The notes under the pieces: generated by a model
The model's database searches: none
What the model saw: the letters and a program-made list of their open reading frames with translations, nothing else
Told to the model about the DNA's origin: nothing
Program-made: the position numbers and the translations under genes
Part shown: in pieces, positions 1-13,200 of the stretch
Layout of the letters: each line of letters begins with the position of its first letter
How positions within the stretch are numbered: position 1 is the first letter of the stretch
NCBI RefSeq assembly: GCF_049243985.1
Contig: NC_135373.1
Coordinates: forward strand, 7,919,501 to 7,983,500
Direction: 5' to 3'
Source: Paroedura picta
Taxonomy: Eukaryota > Chordata > Lepidosauria > Squamata > Gekkonidae
Length of the DNA: 64,000 nucleotides

Positions 1-790
1 GAAGAGCTACATCTTACAGGTCCTGAGTAACGGTGACAGCTTTGTCAGGGTCCTGAGGTCTTCTGGGAGCTCATTCTACTAGGTGGGGGCCAGGACTGGA
101 AAGGCCTTGGCACTCTTTGAGGCCAGGTGTACTCCCAAGGACTGGGGTCAACCAGCAGATTCAAACCTGCAGAGCAAACTGCCTTGAGGGCGGCATAAGG
201 AGATCCTTTCAGATATGTGGGACCCATGCCAAATGTAAGAACCAAAACCTTGAACTTGATTCGGAAGCTAATTGGTAACCAATGCAGCTGCTTCAGCTCA
301 GACTGGATATGGACCCTCCAAGATGACATTGAGAGGACCCTAGCAGCCACATTTTGCACCAACTGCAATTTCTGGATCAAAGACAAGGGAAGGCCTGTGT
401 ACAGCAAGTTACAGAATTTTTGTCTGGAAGTGACTATTTCATGGATCACTATGACCAAGTGTTCGGGGGACAAGTAGGGTACTAATAGCCTAGCTTGGCA
501 CAGATGGGAAAATGCCACTTGCACTACCTTTGTGATTTGTGCCTCCATAGATAAGGAGGCATCAAAGACCACCCCCAAATTCCTGGCAGTAGGTACAGTC
601 ATAAGCTGAACTCCACCCAGAAAGGGGAGACATACTTCCTGATCCTGATCACCTTCTTCCCAGCAAAAGGACCTCCGTCTTGGAGGTATTGATTTACAGC
701 TGCCTCTGCCTAAGCCATCCAGACACTGCTTCCAAACATCTGGCAAATGTCCATCAGGAGTCAGAGCTGGATGTCCATTAAGAGGGCGTT
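1..790 (-). mobile_element. L2-clade LINE fragment, 3' part of the RT ORF
   Basis: Read on the minus strand, a 233-codon frame (746-45) carries the C-terminal part of a non-LTR reverse transcriptase. It has the block LLYTGLPLSLIQKLQLVQN followed by LHWLPISFRIKFKVLVLTF, typical of the L2 clade downstream of the YADD palm. The upstream part ends in the DASLSMEAQ-like stretch. The copy is 5' truncated and is cut by the window edge on its 3' side. The other L2-clade copies in this window share the same motifs. Confidence 0.85.
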
Positions 791-1740
791 GCTTCCTATG
801 GGCAGCTGCTCCAGACTCTGGAAAAAAACTGGAGTGTACAAAAAAGAGTGGGGGGAGAGGAAGAGAATATTTCTCAGTTTTGGTTTATTGGACCAAACAA
901 AAGATTAGTATTTCTGAAAAATCCTGGATCCCCTTACTGATACGGTAATTCAGGTCCAGGTTTTTTTTTTCTTTTTTTGGAAATCCCAATTTTGAGGAAG
1001 GGTCTAACAGACCCAAGAAGAAGAAAACTGATATTTTAAAAGCCAGCTCTGGGGATTTGTCCCCAGTGTAGGATGAACTCATTGCTTCATATTGTCCACT
1101 CTGAACAGACCTATAATCATACCCTGCTGTAGGGGTCCTGTGCCAGGTGAAAGTCATCATAGTGTAATAATTAGTGTAATAATTAGAGCTGGGGTCCTCA
1201 TCCGTTATGCCCATGAGCACATCGGGAAGTTTGAGTGCAAGTTGGAGGGCATGACAAGCAAAGTGGTTCTGCGGAAGCTGGCACCAATCTCAAAATTTTG
1301 CAGATTTCCCCAGGGTAAGGAGGTTCCAAGCTGAGCATATTCCTGCCATAGAGGCAGCTGTTTCCAATCTAAAGCTCCCTATATGGACACAAAGTTGATG
1401 CCTCCTGGGCTATATTGGAAAATATTCTATGTCAGTTGAATGGGGAAAACACAGAACTGGCTTTTTGATTTGACAGGGGCACACTTTGGGGCAAGAGCAA
1501 ATGAGCACCAAGAAGCACACCAGTAGATAATGCTGACTTTACTTTCTGTGACTTCTCATTGGCTAACTTCCACAACTGGAAAGGCACCTGTGTATTAATT
1601 TTTGATCTTGACATTTATATCCCCTTAACAATGTTCCTTTCATCCAGCATTGAACTAAAAAGAAAGAGGACCTTATGGCATGAGTTTGTTTTTCTTGTCA
1701 TGTCTGTGTAACTGTCCATCATCTTCATTGCCCGGAACCA
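791..1740. other. unassigned intergenic stretch
   Basis: No gene, RNA or recognised repeat is visible. A T-rich run lies near 960-978. Open frames here are short and unrelated to known domains. Confidence 0.5.
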
Positions 1741-1829
1741 CGGGGCAATCTACCTCCTCTGGGTTACATCATCAGGAATACTAATTGTGTCCTATACTGA
1801 TGCCAGAACAACTGAAATGTTGTTGGGTG

Positions 1830-2060
1830 AGGAGCTATATGTTTTAACCACCATTGCTCTGTGTTTTGTATTTTGGGGATGTTGTATTTAGGGTGTTTTA
1901 TCATGTTTTATTGAATGTAAACCGCCACAAGCCGGCTATGCTGGGAGTGGCAGTATAAAAATGGAATGAATGAATGAATGAATGAATGAATGAATGAATG
2001 AATGAATGAATCAATGAATCAGTCAGTCAGTCAATGAATCAGTCAATCAGTCAATCAATC
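1830..2060 (+). mobile_element. L2-clade LINE 3' end with (AATG)n tail
   Basis: The sequence runs through the typical L2-clade 3' UTR phrase (GTAAACCGCC near 1917, then CAGTATAAAAATGGAATG) into a tetranucleotide tail of about 90 bases (AATG repeats turning into AATC/AGTC). Only the 3' end is present. Confidence 0.75.
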
Positions 2061-2239
2061 AAATCAAACCTGGTTAAAATATGTAAAATTATGTAAAATC
2101 ACAATTTAACATTGTAGCATCAAAATTTGGATTACTGAGGTCAGGTTGAAGCCAGCAGATGTAAGCTTGTAGGGAAGGAGTGGGGAAGGAAAGGAGGGCA
2201 GAGGGGCAAGAGGGAGGCCCAATACTTGTTGTTGCTATT

Positions 2240-2815
2240 ATCTCGCTATTATCTAGTCAACCTCAACAATAGGCCCAGCAGAAGTCCTTGCAGGCCCTGC
2301 AGAACTCAGACAGTTCTGGCAGGGTCCTGACCTTGCTGGGGAGCTCATTCCACCAGGCAGGAGACAGGGCTGAATAGGCCCTGGCTCTTTTTGAGACCAG
2401 CTTTATTTCTTTGGTGCCAGGGATCCTCAGATGGTTGGTATTGCTCGACTGAAGAACTCTCCAGGGAACATATTCAGAGAGGCGATCCCTCAGATATGAA
2501 GGGCCCAGACTGCATAAGGCCTTGAAGGTCAAAACCAAAACCTCGAAATGGATTCAAAATTCAATCAGAAGCCAATGCAGCTGCCACAATACCGTTGCTA
2601 TGTGGGCTCTCCACAGTGTCCATGTGACAAGCAGGGTAGCCGCATTTTGCACCAGTGGTGCAAGGGTAGGCCAACGTAAAGTGAGTTACAGTAATCAAGC
2701 CTGGATAAATGCTCCGGGGCCAGGTAGGCGTTAACAGCCTAGCCTGGCAAAGATCAAAAATGTCTACTGAAGGATCAGAGCTGAATTTCTTGTTTAGTAC
2801 CATCGTAGCAACATC
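2240..2815 (-). mobile_element. L2-clade LINE fragment (RT C-terminal region)
   Basis: On the minus strand the frame at 2538-2263 reads VLTFKALCSLGPSYLRDRLS, then a WWNELPSKVRTLPEL segment: the C-terminal L2 block. It is probably the same copy as the RT piece at 3240-3720, split by the LTR-like insertion between them. Confidence 0.8.
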
Positions 2816-2907
2816 ATTTCACCCTGGTAATTCAATGAGCTGAAGAAAGCAGCTGTTTAGATAGAAACTAAGAATCTTGGCACCCCTCTTGGTGATAAGA
2901 CCACTGT

Positions 2908-3234
2908 TGGGGGGGGGAAGTTTTTTTTGAAGGAAAGGTGAGAGAAATAGATGTTGATGCTGTCTTAGGCTTGGGTGGATGTAGAGCTCTTTTTAATGCA
3001 CATGCATGTATGGAAATTGTATGTTTGGGGAGTATAGGGAAAAGAATGTGAGCCTGGCCCAGGAACACCCTGGGAAGGACAGTTTGGATGGAATTTTCCT
3101 GGCAAACTGTATAAAAGACTTCTTTGGAATAGCAAGTTTTGAGTAAGGTCTTGGCTTTCACCAAAGAAGCTAAGCTTTGCTCCTGTTTGCCAAAACATAA
3201 ACTGCCTTTCTTACTGAAATTTATTCGGCCTTAC
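2908..3234 (+). mobile_element. probable solo LTR (fossil), low certainty
   Basis: A 0.33-kb block with TG...CA ends separates two adjoining pieces of one L2-clade LINE. It holds a TATA-like GTATAAAAG near 3109-3117 and a T-rich 3' part. The layout fits a solo LTR inserted into the LINE. No target duplication was confirmed and the family is not identified. Confidence 0.35.
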
Positions 3235-3239
3235 ACTAC

Positions 3240-3720
3240 TTGAGCCTTCAACATGAGAGAGGCATCAAAATCACACCCAGGTTTGTGCAGTTGGGAGCTG
3301 CACCCCATCCACCCTGGGTAGGTATGCTTCCTGCTCTGGTCCCTTCCTACCCAGCCAGTGGAACTCTGTCTTTGAAGGGTTCAGTTTAAGATGTCTTGCT
3401 TTAAGCCATTTCATCACTGCCTCCAAGCACTGGTCCAGTACAGTCAAAGGAGCATCCAGACGATCATCCATCTAGAGATAGAGCTGGGTGTGTTCTTCAA
3501 ATTGATGACACCCAAGCCCAAAGCTCTGAACTAGCTGGGTGAGAGGGCTCATGAAGATGTTAAATAATGTCGGGAAGAGAATCGCACCCTGCAGAACCCC
3601 ACAAAGAAGTTGGCGGCAGTGCAACTGATCCTTCCCAATCTCAATCCTCTGACCTCGACCGTGGAGAAAGGAGGTAGCCCACTGAAGGGTTATCCCTTGA
3701 ACTGTGTACTTATTCATGAC
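3240..3720 (-). mobile_element. L2-clade LINE fragment (RT palm region)
   Basis: Minus frames carry GVLQGAILFPTLFNIFMSPL (3717-3472) and LKLNPSKTEFHWLGRKG (3471-3271), the fingers/palm and downstream motif of an L2-clade RT. The palm YADD is decayed. The copy is broken and incomplete. Confidence 0.8.
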
Positions 3721-4034
3721 TGACTTTCTCCTTATGTTTGTGGCCTGGTTATTTCCATTTCAGTGTCTGATGAAGTGTGCTTGAAAGAATTTTATTGGTC
3801 TCAAGGGTGTTGTTGGGCTCAAAATTTGTTCTGCTCCTTCAGACCAACATGGCTGCGCACTCAAATCTTACCCCACCCAAGCAGTATTTGCTAAACAACC
3901 AAATCAGGGAAAGTTTTGATTTGAAGGCCAGCACTAACAAATTCATAATTCCACAATGCAAACAGCAGCATTTAGGATTGAGCTGATCTTGTTCACAGAG
4001 TGGTTAAAATTCTCCATTAGCAAATCATAAACAC

Positions 4035-4241
4035 AAACGTAGCTGGTATTTTCTTTTATTTTCTTTCTGCCCATGAGACAAGAAGTGTGACTGCAATGAG
4101 CAATACCAGACAGATTCATATCATTTGTAGCGTGAGCGGTGTTCGTATGATTGTCTTCCAGTGGCATCAGAAGAGGGTCACGAGCAGGCAATTGATTTGG
4201 ATGTGGTCCAGGATCTTCAATATATCATGCCATTGTGGGAA
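4035..4241 (-). CDS. predicted terminal exon (mostly 3' UTR)
   Basis: On the minus strand a pyrimidine-rich acceptor ending CTTTCCACTAG leads into this exon. Read in phase 0 it gives FPQWHDILKILDHIQINCLL and four more residues before TGA at 4169-4167. If the preceding microexon at 5.55 kb is included, its terminal TAG ends translation first and this exon is 3' UTR. If that microexon is skipped, the 24 residues become the C terminus. A poly(A) signal AATAAA lies at 4060-4055. A longer open frame (4191-3943) in another phase starts at a TTG and overlaps the poly(A) signal, so it is not preferred. Confidence 0.4.
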
Positions 4242-7200
4242 CTAGTGGAAAGAAAAATAATTGCTGTTAGTAAGAACATCTCCAAAGAGAAAAAGACTGA
4301 ATACATTCATCAGTAATTTAATACAGTTTAGAGAAGTTCCTTAAAAGGCTCGTTTTGAAGAAAGATTATGGTGGTTAGGGCCACAACCTCCCACCCCCTT
4401 TGAATTGCAGTGTAAGGAAATATATCATAAAGGACTCACATCACAATCGGAAGAGGAATCAGGAAATGAATCCAGAAGGTTATCAATCAAGGAGAAACAA
4501 GGAAGGTCATGGAGGAAAGAAAAACAAACATCTCACTCTACATTGCAAACTTGACTAGTGTATTAAACCTATCTCAACGAGTTTCTTCTGTGCTTTTCTA
4601 GAGACCAATCAGAATTGATTTACTAACTCTGAAATGTCTTGTATATTTTGACTTGCAGTGCCCAATCGTTATGCTGATCTAAATGATCACAAATAAATAA
4701 GCATATGTATGATTTACTATCACATTTCTTTTTATAGAATTCAGGCTCATTTGTGCATTTGGCTTACCCAAACCTTAAAAACATTTCCAATAATGTACTT
4801 TAATGGTATTGTCTTGATGCTTCTAAGCCAAACATAGATTCTCTAATCTGTTTCAGCTGCTGGTACAGCTGACCCAAATAAAAGATGCATTTTCAGGCTT
4901 TTATTTGGGCGTAGATATCTGGTCCCCCTACAGACACCCTCCTCCATGATTGAATATACCGACCCACCTAAGGATTTCAAAGTTACTTTCTGTTAAAGTA
5001 TTGTTATGGTTGTTGTACTGTTATATTTGTTATATTGTTGTGATGTTCCATGTAATCACCTATGATGGTCCAGAGCTGTATGGAAGGGCAGTATAAAAAT
5101 CTAAATAAACAAATGAATAAATAACCTATACAGATCAGCTGTCAGTTTCATTCCCTTCCTCCATTTCCAAACAGGAGGAGTAAAAGGGATCCCTGAAATG
5201 GCTGCTGTCCATTTAAATATAGCAGCTTAATGATTCCCCCTGTCAGCCGTTGAGCTTACATGGAAAAGGTGATACATCACAGGGGTATGCCAGTGGTTGA
5301 GCAGAGTGAGAGAAAAGCTCCCTCAGGTGTTCAGAAAACCATGAAAGGCACAGTGGATGAAGGTCAAGTGATCAGAGCAGGCCTATTCTGCCACACCCTA
5401 TGAGCACCCTATACAGGACTTCTTTGGAGATGCAACGCATTCCTTTTCTGAATAATTTAACAAATATGTGTGATGATCAAAATCTGGAAGTATATTGCAT
5501 CTAATACGGACAACAGACATTATTTGCAGTACTCACCTATTCATCATTACTTCTCTTTCCATACAAAGAAAGAAAGGTTTTGTTAAAGCTTTGTCATATG
5601 AATGAATTCAGGGCAGGGTCAAAGAAAAGTCTCTCCCTGTCTGAAAGCCCCAACCTCCTTCTCCTTTTGGTTGCCCTACTCCGTACTTTTCCCATCTCTA
5701 CAACATCCTTTTTACAGTGACCAGAACTGCACATGCTATTCCAAATAAAGCTGTACCATAGATTTGTACAGGGGAATTATAACATGGTTTATTTTCATTT
5801 CAATCCCTCTCCAAATAATCCTAACATATATTTTGCCTTTTCATTGCTACAGACTACTGGGCTGATACTTTCATTGAGCTGTTCACTAAACCCGAGATCT
5901 ATTATGCCTCTCAGTATGAGTGAGCTCAGACTCCATTAGCCTTTATCTGAAGTTGCAATTTTTTTGGTCCTAATGTGCATCACCCTCCAATTACCCAAAC
6001 TGAACTTTGTTTTCCATGCTGCTGTCTACTTTCCCAGTATTGTGGAGATCCACTTGGAGTTCTTCACAGTCAGCGGTTTTCACCAGCATGAATCGTCTGT
6101 GAACCTGACCACTACACTGCTCACGTGTAGTTCTGTATCATTTATGAGCAAATGAAATGGTATTGATGCCAATGTGTGAGACCTCACTGATTCCTACTCT
6201 TGCTTCCTGTCATTTAATCAAACCTCTTAGCCTATGATTGCTAAGTTTACTAAGAAGACTTTAGCCTGATTGCTAAGTTTGCTCAGAAGAACCTCATCAA
6301 AAGTCTTTTGAAAGTCCAAGTACACAATATCTTCTGGGTCACCATTATCTACTTGCTTGTTGACTTTCTCAAAGAACTTCAAAAGTTTGGTGAGGCAGGT
6401 CTTCCCTATACTGAAGCTGTGTTGATATTCTCTCAGCAGATGTGTGCAACAGAGAGTTATGCATCTTGCTGTGCCTGACCTCTGAAGATGCCACCCACAG
6501 ATGCAGGTGAAACATTAGGAACGAAAACTACCAGAAAAAGCAGCCATGATTTACCAGCGGCTGCTGGTTAACGCTGCAGATAGCAGACCACTGCGCCAGC
6601 ATGTCTGGTGTGGGCTAGTTGGCAGCATTCAGGCATGCACAGTGGCACAATGTGGGGGTGAGGCCACAGGTGCCTTTATAAGGCGTCATGTAGAGAGGCC
6701 CCACCATTCCGCTTCAGATCTTTGCCATCTTTGCCCTCGCACCCTCCCTATACTTCAGGTTATATGTGTGGTTTGTTATTCCAATCGTTTGTAATTTGTC
6801 ACAGCTGTGGGAAATAGCACAAGGAAGACCCTTGGTTCAGGGTTCCAGTCCACGCACGGTGGCCCTGAGGCTGGCAGATCTCAATAAGAGACCGGCTCAC
6901 CAACGGGGGCAGCTACCTGGCTGGGTAGGCCAGGGGCCTGGATTCAGGTGGACTGGGTGGCAGAATGAGATGGGCTTCTGTCTGTCACCACATGCTCTCC
7001 TCCCTGTGAGGACTCTGGGGGCAAGGCATCTGCCTTTCTGACTATATGGTGATAGGTCCCAGAGACAGATACAGAACAGTTAGATGGCTGTGGACAGGTG
7101 GGTCTTTCCTCATGTCAATAATGGGGGCCAACCCTCCAGCTGGAAGTGTGTGCTTGGCAAAAAAAAAAACCCTGTAGCCTTGTTAACGCTAATCTGGAGT

Positions 7201-10200
7201 TGCGTCTTGTGTGGCCCATAGTCAACAGGGCCCCACATGCACATGAAAATTTCAAAAAACAGTTGATTCCAGCCATGAAAGCCTTTGACAATATGATGGG
7301 ACATTTCTTGATTCTGTGAGACACAATCACATTACTAGTTGTGATATATTTTTGTTATTTTTAACATTTGTATTTTCATTAACTAGAAAATACTGTAGCT
7401 ATCAACCATAGTAGATGCTTATGAGAAGAAGAAGAAGAAGAGTTGGTTCTTATATGCCGCTTTTCCCTACCCGAAGGAGGCTCAAAGCGGCTTACAGTCG
7501 CCTTCTCATTCCTCTCCCCACAACAGACACCCTGTGGGGTGGGTGAGGCTGAGGGAGCCCTGATATCACTGCCCGGTCAGAACAGTTTTATTAACAGTGC
7601 CGTGGCAAGCCCAAGGTCACCCAGTTGGTTGTATGTGGGGGAGTGCAGAATTGAACCCAGCATGCCAGATTAGAAGTCCGCACTCCTAACCACTACACCA
7701 AACTGGCTCTCTTATGCTTAGGTTTTTACATTTGGACACCAGTTTGTTTTTTCTGCTATCATTGTCTCTCTGGAGGAAGTGAAATCTTTTCTCTCATGTG
7801 ACTTATTCTCTGAACTAGTCTTCTTCCCATGATTTTTAAAAAAATTGTTTTTAATTGAGGATAGCTTGAAACTTATTTTTATGGTTTTTATGGCTTACAA
7901 TTTGGATAATCCTCATATGCAATGCAGGGTCATACAAAAATCCATTTTGGAAAAAATAACACACGTGAAAGAAAAAAAAGTAAATATGTTTTTTTTTTAA
8001 TTTTGGGCAAACTTATTTTGTGGTTTTTATATCTTATAGGTTTGATGACCCTCATATGCAATGCAGGGTCATACAAAAAATGGAGAGCAGTAATCTTATG
8101 GTGGGACATGAGATACAAAAGGCTATGGAAACATTCCACCTGGTGCCTAAGAGACTGCAGATCTGTTACCTGCTGAGTCTATGGGGAAATATAGGCAGTT
8201 CTTGGTGTCACAGTAATCTTATACAAAAGGCTATAGCAGCAATCATATACAAAAGGCTATAGAAAATAATCCAGTAATAAGCAGTAATCCATACAAAAGG
8301 CTAAGGAAAATAGAAACATTTCACTGGGTGTCTAAGAGATTGCAGATCTGTTACCTGCTGAGTCTATGTGGAAATATATGCAGTTCTTGGTGTCACAACA
8401 GACTCTTATCCTCACTCATCTGCCAGTGAGGGGATACCACCAGGAAGGCTTGTGTAGGAGGTAAACCTGGCCCACAACCAAGGGGGAGCTGGGGCTCTTC
8501 TACAGTCTACTTTTCTTTGCTTGTGTGTCCATCCTGCTTCACGTTTTTAAAGAAAATTCCGCATATGTTTGGGTCCCTCTAGTGGCCAATTCAATATTAC
8601 ATCACTGTTGGTGTCGCATAAAAACCTGCACTAAATCTACAGGGAAATCTGCATCACATATAGAGGTGAAATATCAAAATGACCACTAGAAAGAGGAAAC
8701 CACATGTGAGAAAGAAAATACCACTAACACAGCAGCAGGACAGCGTTTATCCACCTGTTTACTTTGAGAAACTCTGGGCTAGGGCAGATAGATGACACTC
8801 CATCATCCCCACCCCAATGCCAGAAATAGACCCAGAGTAGGCCTATGCAGTTAAATTAAAATTAGAGTACTTAACTCACTGGATTCCTAGCGCTATAACA
8901 TGTGATTAGCCTTGACAACAAGGATTTGTACAGCTGGGGCTCCTCTCCTTCCTCCCCTCGCCAGGGCCATCATTGGACTTTAGGGGGGAACAGTCACAAT
9001 GAACATATATGGCCATATCACCCGGCACTGAACAGAAATAAATTAAAAATACATTTTAAATATTTAATTGCCACCCAATCAACGAAACTCCAGGGTTTCG
9101 TGAAAACCTGTGTGAGAAAGCTCACAGTAGGGACACACAAGTGATGAAAATGATAATTCAGAAGAGCCCCTAGAGAAATTTGTCTTGACCATCTGCATTT
9201 AGGAGTAGTTCAACCCAAATATAATCTGTGGACAAATGAAACCTCTTTCATTGCCTCAAAAATGGGAGGTGCTCTCTCTCAAATTCCTCAATAAAAGAGT
9301 CTTTGGGGAATGCTACAGCATCTCTTTGACCAATTTGGTTGAACAGAGTTGAAGGATATCACCTACCCTAAGATTCCTCCTCAAATTCTGCCCTCCCTAG
9401 GTATCACCCCCTCTCCACCCATATTCAGAAACTTCCCATGCCTGGGTTAACAACACTAGCAATGTATAAAGATCTAAATGACCAAATAATAAAGTCTAAT
9501 TATCAAACACTGACAAAGGCATACTGGTTCCCATAATTATAGATCACAGATAATAGGCAGGATTTGCAGTACTTACAGAGCCATGGTGTTGATGCTAGAT
9601 TACAAAAGAAAAATATTCTGTCAAGCAGGCTTGAATATCCGTTCTCCCACAGGAGTTTGCTGGATGGCCTTGGGCCAGTCACAAACTCTGAAACTAAGTT
9701 ACCTGGCAGGGTGGTTGTGAGACTAAAATGTCAAAATGGGAGACTATGGGAATGTATATGGTCTAGAATTCCTAAGTTTACAAATAGCCAAATACTTAAA
9801 GAAAATGGCTATAAAATGTTCTACAGATGATATGTGACCCCCAAAGTGATTGCAAAAATGGCAAAAGCATGTGATAATAGATGTTGGAAATGTGAAGAAA
9901 AAGTGGGTTTCTTTTTTCATATGTGGTGGAAAGGTTAAAAAAGTATATAAATTTTGGGCTAAGGTCCATACTATCCTGGAGAAAATTTTGGTTCTAAATT
10001 TCCCCTTAAAACCTGAATGTATGGTTTTAATCATACCACTGCAGTGTCTTCCAGTTCAAACCAGAACATTCTTATTTTATGCATCAGTGGCAGCAAAATT
10101 GGTATTGGCCAGGAAATGGAAGTTGCAAGAACTACCTTCAATAGATGATTGGTTAGATAAACTGGCGGACTTAGCCAAAATGGTACAACAAACATTGATT

Positions 10201-13200
10201 GTTATTGGAAAAACAGAAGATGCCTTTCGATAACAATGGGGCCCTTATCTGAGTTTACTAGCAAAATAAATTACAAAGGGTCATTATATTGTGGAGGGAT
10301 AGTGTCTAACTTTCAGAATTTTGAAATTATAGCAATTGGATTTGTTTCACTGTCTTTGTACTTTTCTATCTTGTGTTAAACAAATTAAAAGCACATTATA
10401 TAAAATGGGAGACTATTGTAAGACAGTTTGGACCACTCTTGAGCAGAAAGCTAGGTTTTACATGGTGTAAAGAAACATTATGAAAATCAACAATAATAAT
10501 AATACAGCAAAGAAAGCTATATGAAAGTGCTCAGCAATCAAACAATCCATTTTGGAAAATATAACAAATGCGAAAGAAAAAAAGTAAATATGTTTTTTTT
10601 TAAACTTTGGGTACTTTGATACTTATTTTTGTGGTTTTTATGTCTTATATCTCATATGCAATGCAGGGTCATACAAAAACTGGAGAGCAGTAATCTTATA
10701 CAAAAGGCTATAGAAAATAATCCAGTAATAAGCAGTAATCCATACAAAAGGCTATGGAAAATAGAAACATTTCACTGGGTGCCTAAGAGACTACAGATCT
10801 GTTACCTGCTGAGTCTATGTGGAAATATATGCAGTTCTTGGTGTCACAACAGACTCTTATCCTCACTCATCTGCCAGTGAGGGGATACCACCAGGAAGGC
10901 TTGTGTAGGAGGTAAACCTGGCCCACAACCAAGGGGGAGCTGGGGCTCTTCTACAGTCTACTTTTCTTTGCTTGTGTGTCTGTATTGCTTCAGGTTTTTA
11001 AAGAAAAATCCACATGTGTTTGCGTCCCTCTAGTGGCCAATTCATTATTACACCACTGTTGGTGTCTCATAAAAACCTGCACTAAATCTACAGGGAAATC
11101 TGCATCACATATATAGGTGAAATATCAAAATGACCACTAGAAAGAGGAAACCACATGTGAGAAAGAAAATACCACTAACACAGCAGTAGGACAGCGTTTA
11201 TCCACCTATTTACTTTGAGAAACTCTGGGCTAGGGCAGATAGATGACACTCCATCATCCCCACCCCAATGCCAGAAATAGACCCAGAGTTGGCCTATGCA
11301 GTTAAATTAAAATTAGGGCAGATAGATGCGACAATTAAGAGAACTGATATTTGAAAAAGAGGCCTTAGGCAATAGTTTCCATGAAAGACTTTGGCCGACA
11401 GGAACGCAAAAACAAAAGACAAGTGGGAACTCTTGGATTGATGGATTGTTAAAAATCTGGACAAAGTATGGTAGAAGATTATCCCCGACACCATCTGTAC
11501 TAAAATCGCCAATCGAAGCTCTTTTCAGCAAAACAGAACAAAAAAGACTGACTTGTTTGCGATATAAAGATCTCTTAACTAAATCCGGCAAGCTTAAAGA
11601 AAGACACGTTTTAGAAAAAGAAGGAGTAGAAATCCAATGGTTGGAATATAACCAACTTCTATCCAGGTTCAAAGCAGAATTTCAGCCTCCATTAAATCTA
11701 GAAGCTTCAATACCAGAATTTGAAAATCTACTAATTCAAGAAAAACCATACTTGCAAGGACAAATATATAAATATAAATTTTGAAATGCATGTGACCTTA
11801 GAACAATGGGAATATATATGGACTAGGATTCCAAAGCTTAATAACAGTCAAATTCTTAGAGAAAACTGGTATAAACTGGTATAAAATGTTTTATAGGTGG
11901 TATTTAACACCAAAACTGATTGCTGCAATTGCAAAAAGTTGTGATAATAAATGTTGGAAATGTGTAGATAAAGTTGGTTCTTTCTATGACATGTTGTGAA
12001 AATGTGAAAAAATGTATAAGTATTGGGTTAAGGTTCATACAATAATGCAGAAAATGTGGGATTTGAATTTTCTTCTGAAGCCTGAATATATGCTACTAAG
12101 TCTACCACTGCAGTGCCTCCCAACACATACAAGAAGTCTATTCTTTTATGCGACGATGGCAGCAAGATTAGTTCTGGCTTGAAAATGGAAAACGCAGGAG
12201 CTACTGTCAATAGAAGACTGGTTGAGCAAATTGGTGGATCTCACCAAGATGGCTAAACTGACATTGACTGTTAATGGAAAATCAGAAGAAGCTTTTCAAG
12301 AACAATGGGGTCCCTATTTTAACTATTTAAGAAAGTAAAACATGGGGAAAGGAGGGGGTTCTGATATGTTCAGACTCGAAATAATTGCTTCACAGATGTT
12401 TATTATATGTATCTACTTTGTTTCTATCTTTTTGGGGAAAAAATAATTTTTTAAATAAAAAAAATGTTAAAGTCCAATTCCATTTAATCAACATCAAGTC
12501 CCACTGTCACTTTAGAATCATATCCCGTTATTTGCATAGGTAAAGTACTTTCCAGAAGGCCACTGCCGGTTTCATCCCATGAAGATGACAAAAGTGGAAA
12601 AGCCCCACTTACTTTCTAAGGACACTCAGTGCATACCAGGAATGGTTCTGCAGGCACCTTGGCTTAGGCCACATCTAAAATTTGGTTGGAATAGAGTGGG
12701 TTTCTTGAACAGACAGGGGTAATAAGTAAACTCCCCAGAAGGTAGAATAAAGGGATTAGCACAGGACATTAAAATAACTCATGAAGAACCCTACTAGGGA
12801 TGTAAGGCATAGATGGAGTAGTAGTCTGGAATGTGAAATTTAAATTTTAAATTTTGGTAGGAAATAAACCTGGCTGAGACTCACCTCGGCCGAACATTGA
12901 CACAGCAGAGGGCTTGATGGGACGAAGAAACGACCACTCACACTGCTGGAATGTTTGGCTATCTCGGCAATCACCGAGGCCTGAGGCGGCCAGTGCCATG
13001 GTGTGGAAATGAGGGGCAGCGGTGGCACACCAGCAGGTGACCACATGCAGGTGCAGAGCCCTGTTGCCTGTGTGTGGCCACCAGCTGGTGTGCCGCAACA
13101 CCTTCTCTCCACAGTGTTGGCCTCCTAAGCACTGCTTCGGGCTTCAGTGATTGCTGCGGTGGCCAAACTGTGACAAAGCGTACAACCCTAGTGGAAAGTA

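Noticed and set aside
3943-4191. 82-codon minus frame at the end of the candidate gene
   Set aside because: It starts at TTG, is out of phase with the predicted acceptor and overlaps the AATAAA signal; phase 0 from the acceptor stops at 4167.
7425-7711. tRNA gene
   Set aside because: Box A and box B are present but no cloverleaf forms with a proper acceptor stem, and the sequence continues into a SINE body and tail.
12605-12625. GTAAGTGGGG on the minus strand after TTAG, a 3-base exon
   Set aside because: The duplicate near 16.82 kb lacks the donor, and a 3-base exon cannot be supported by sequence alone.
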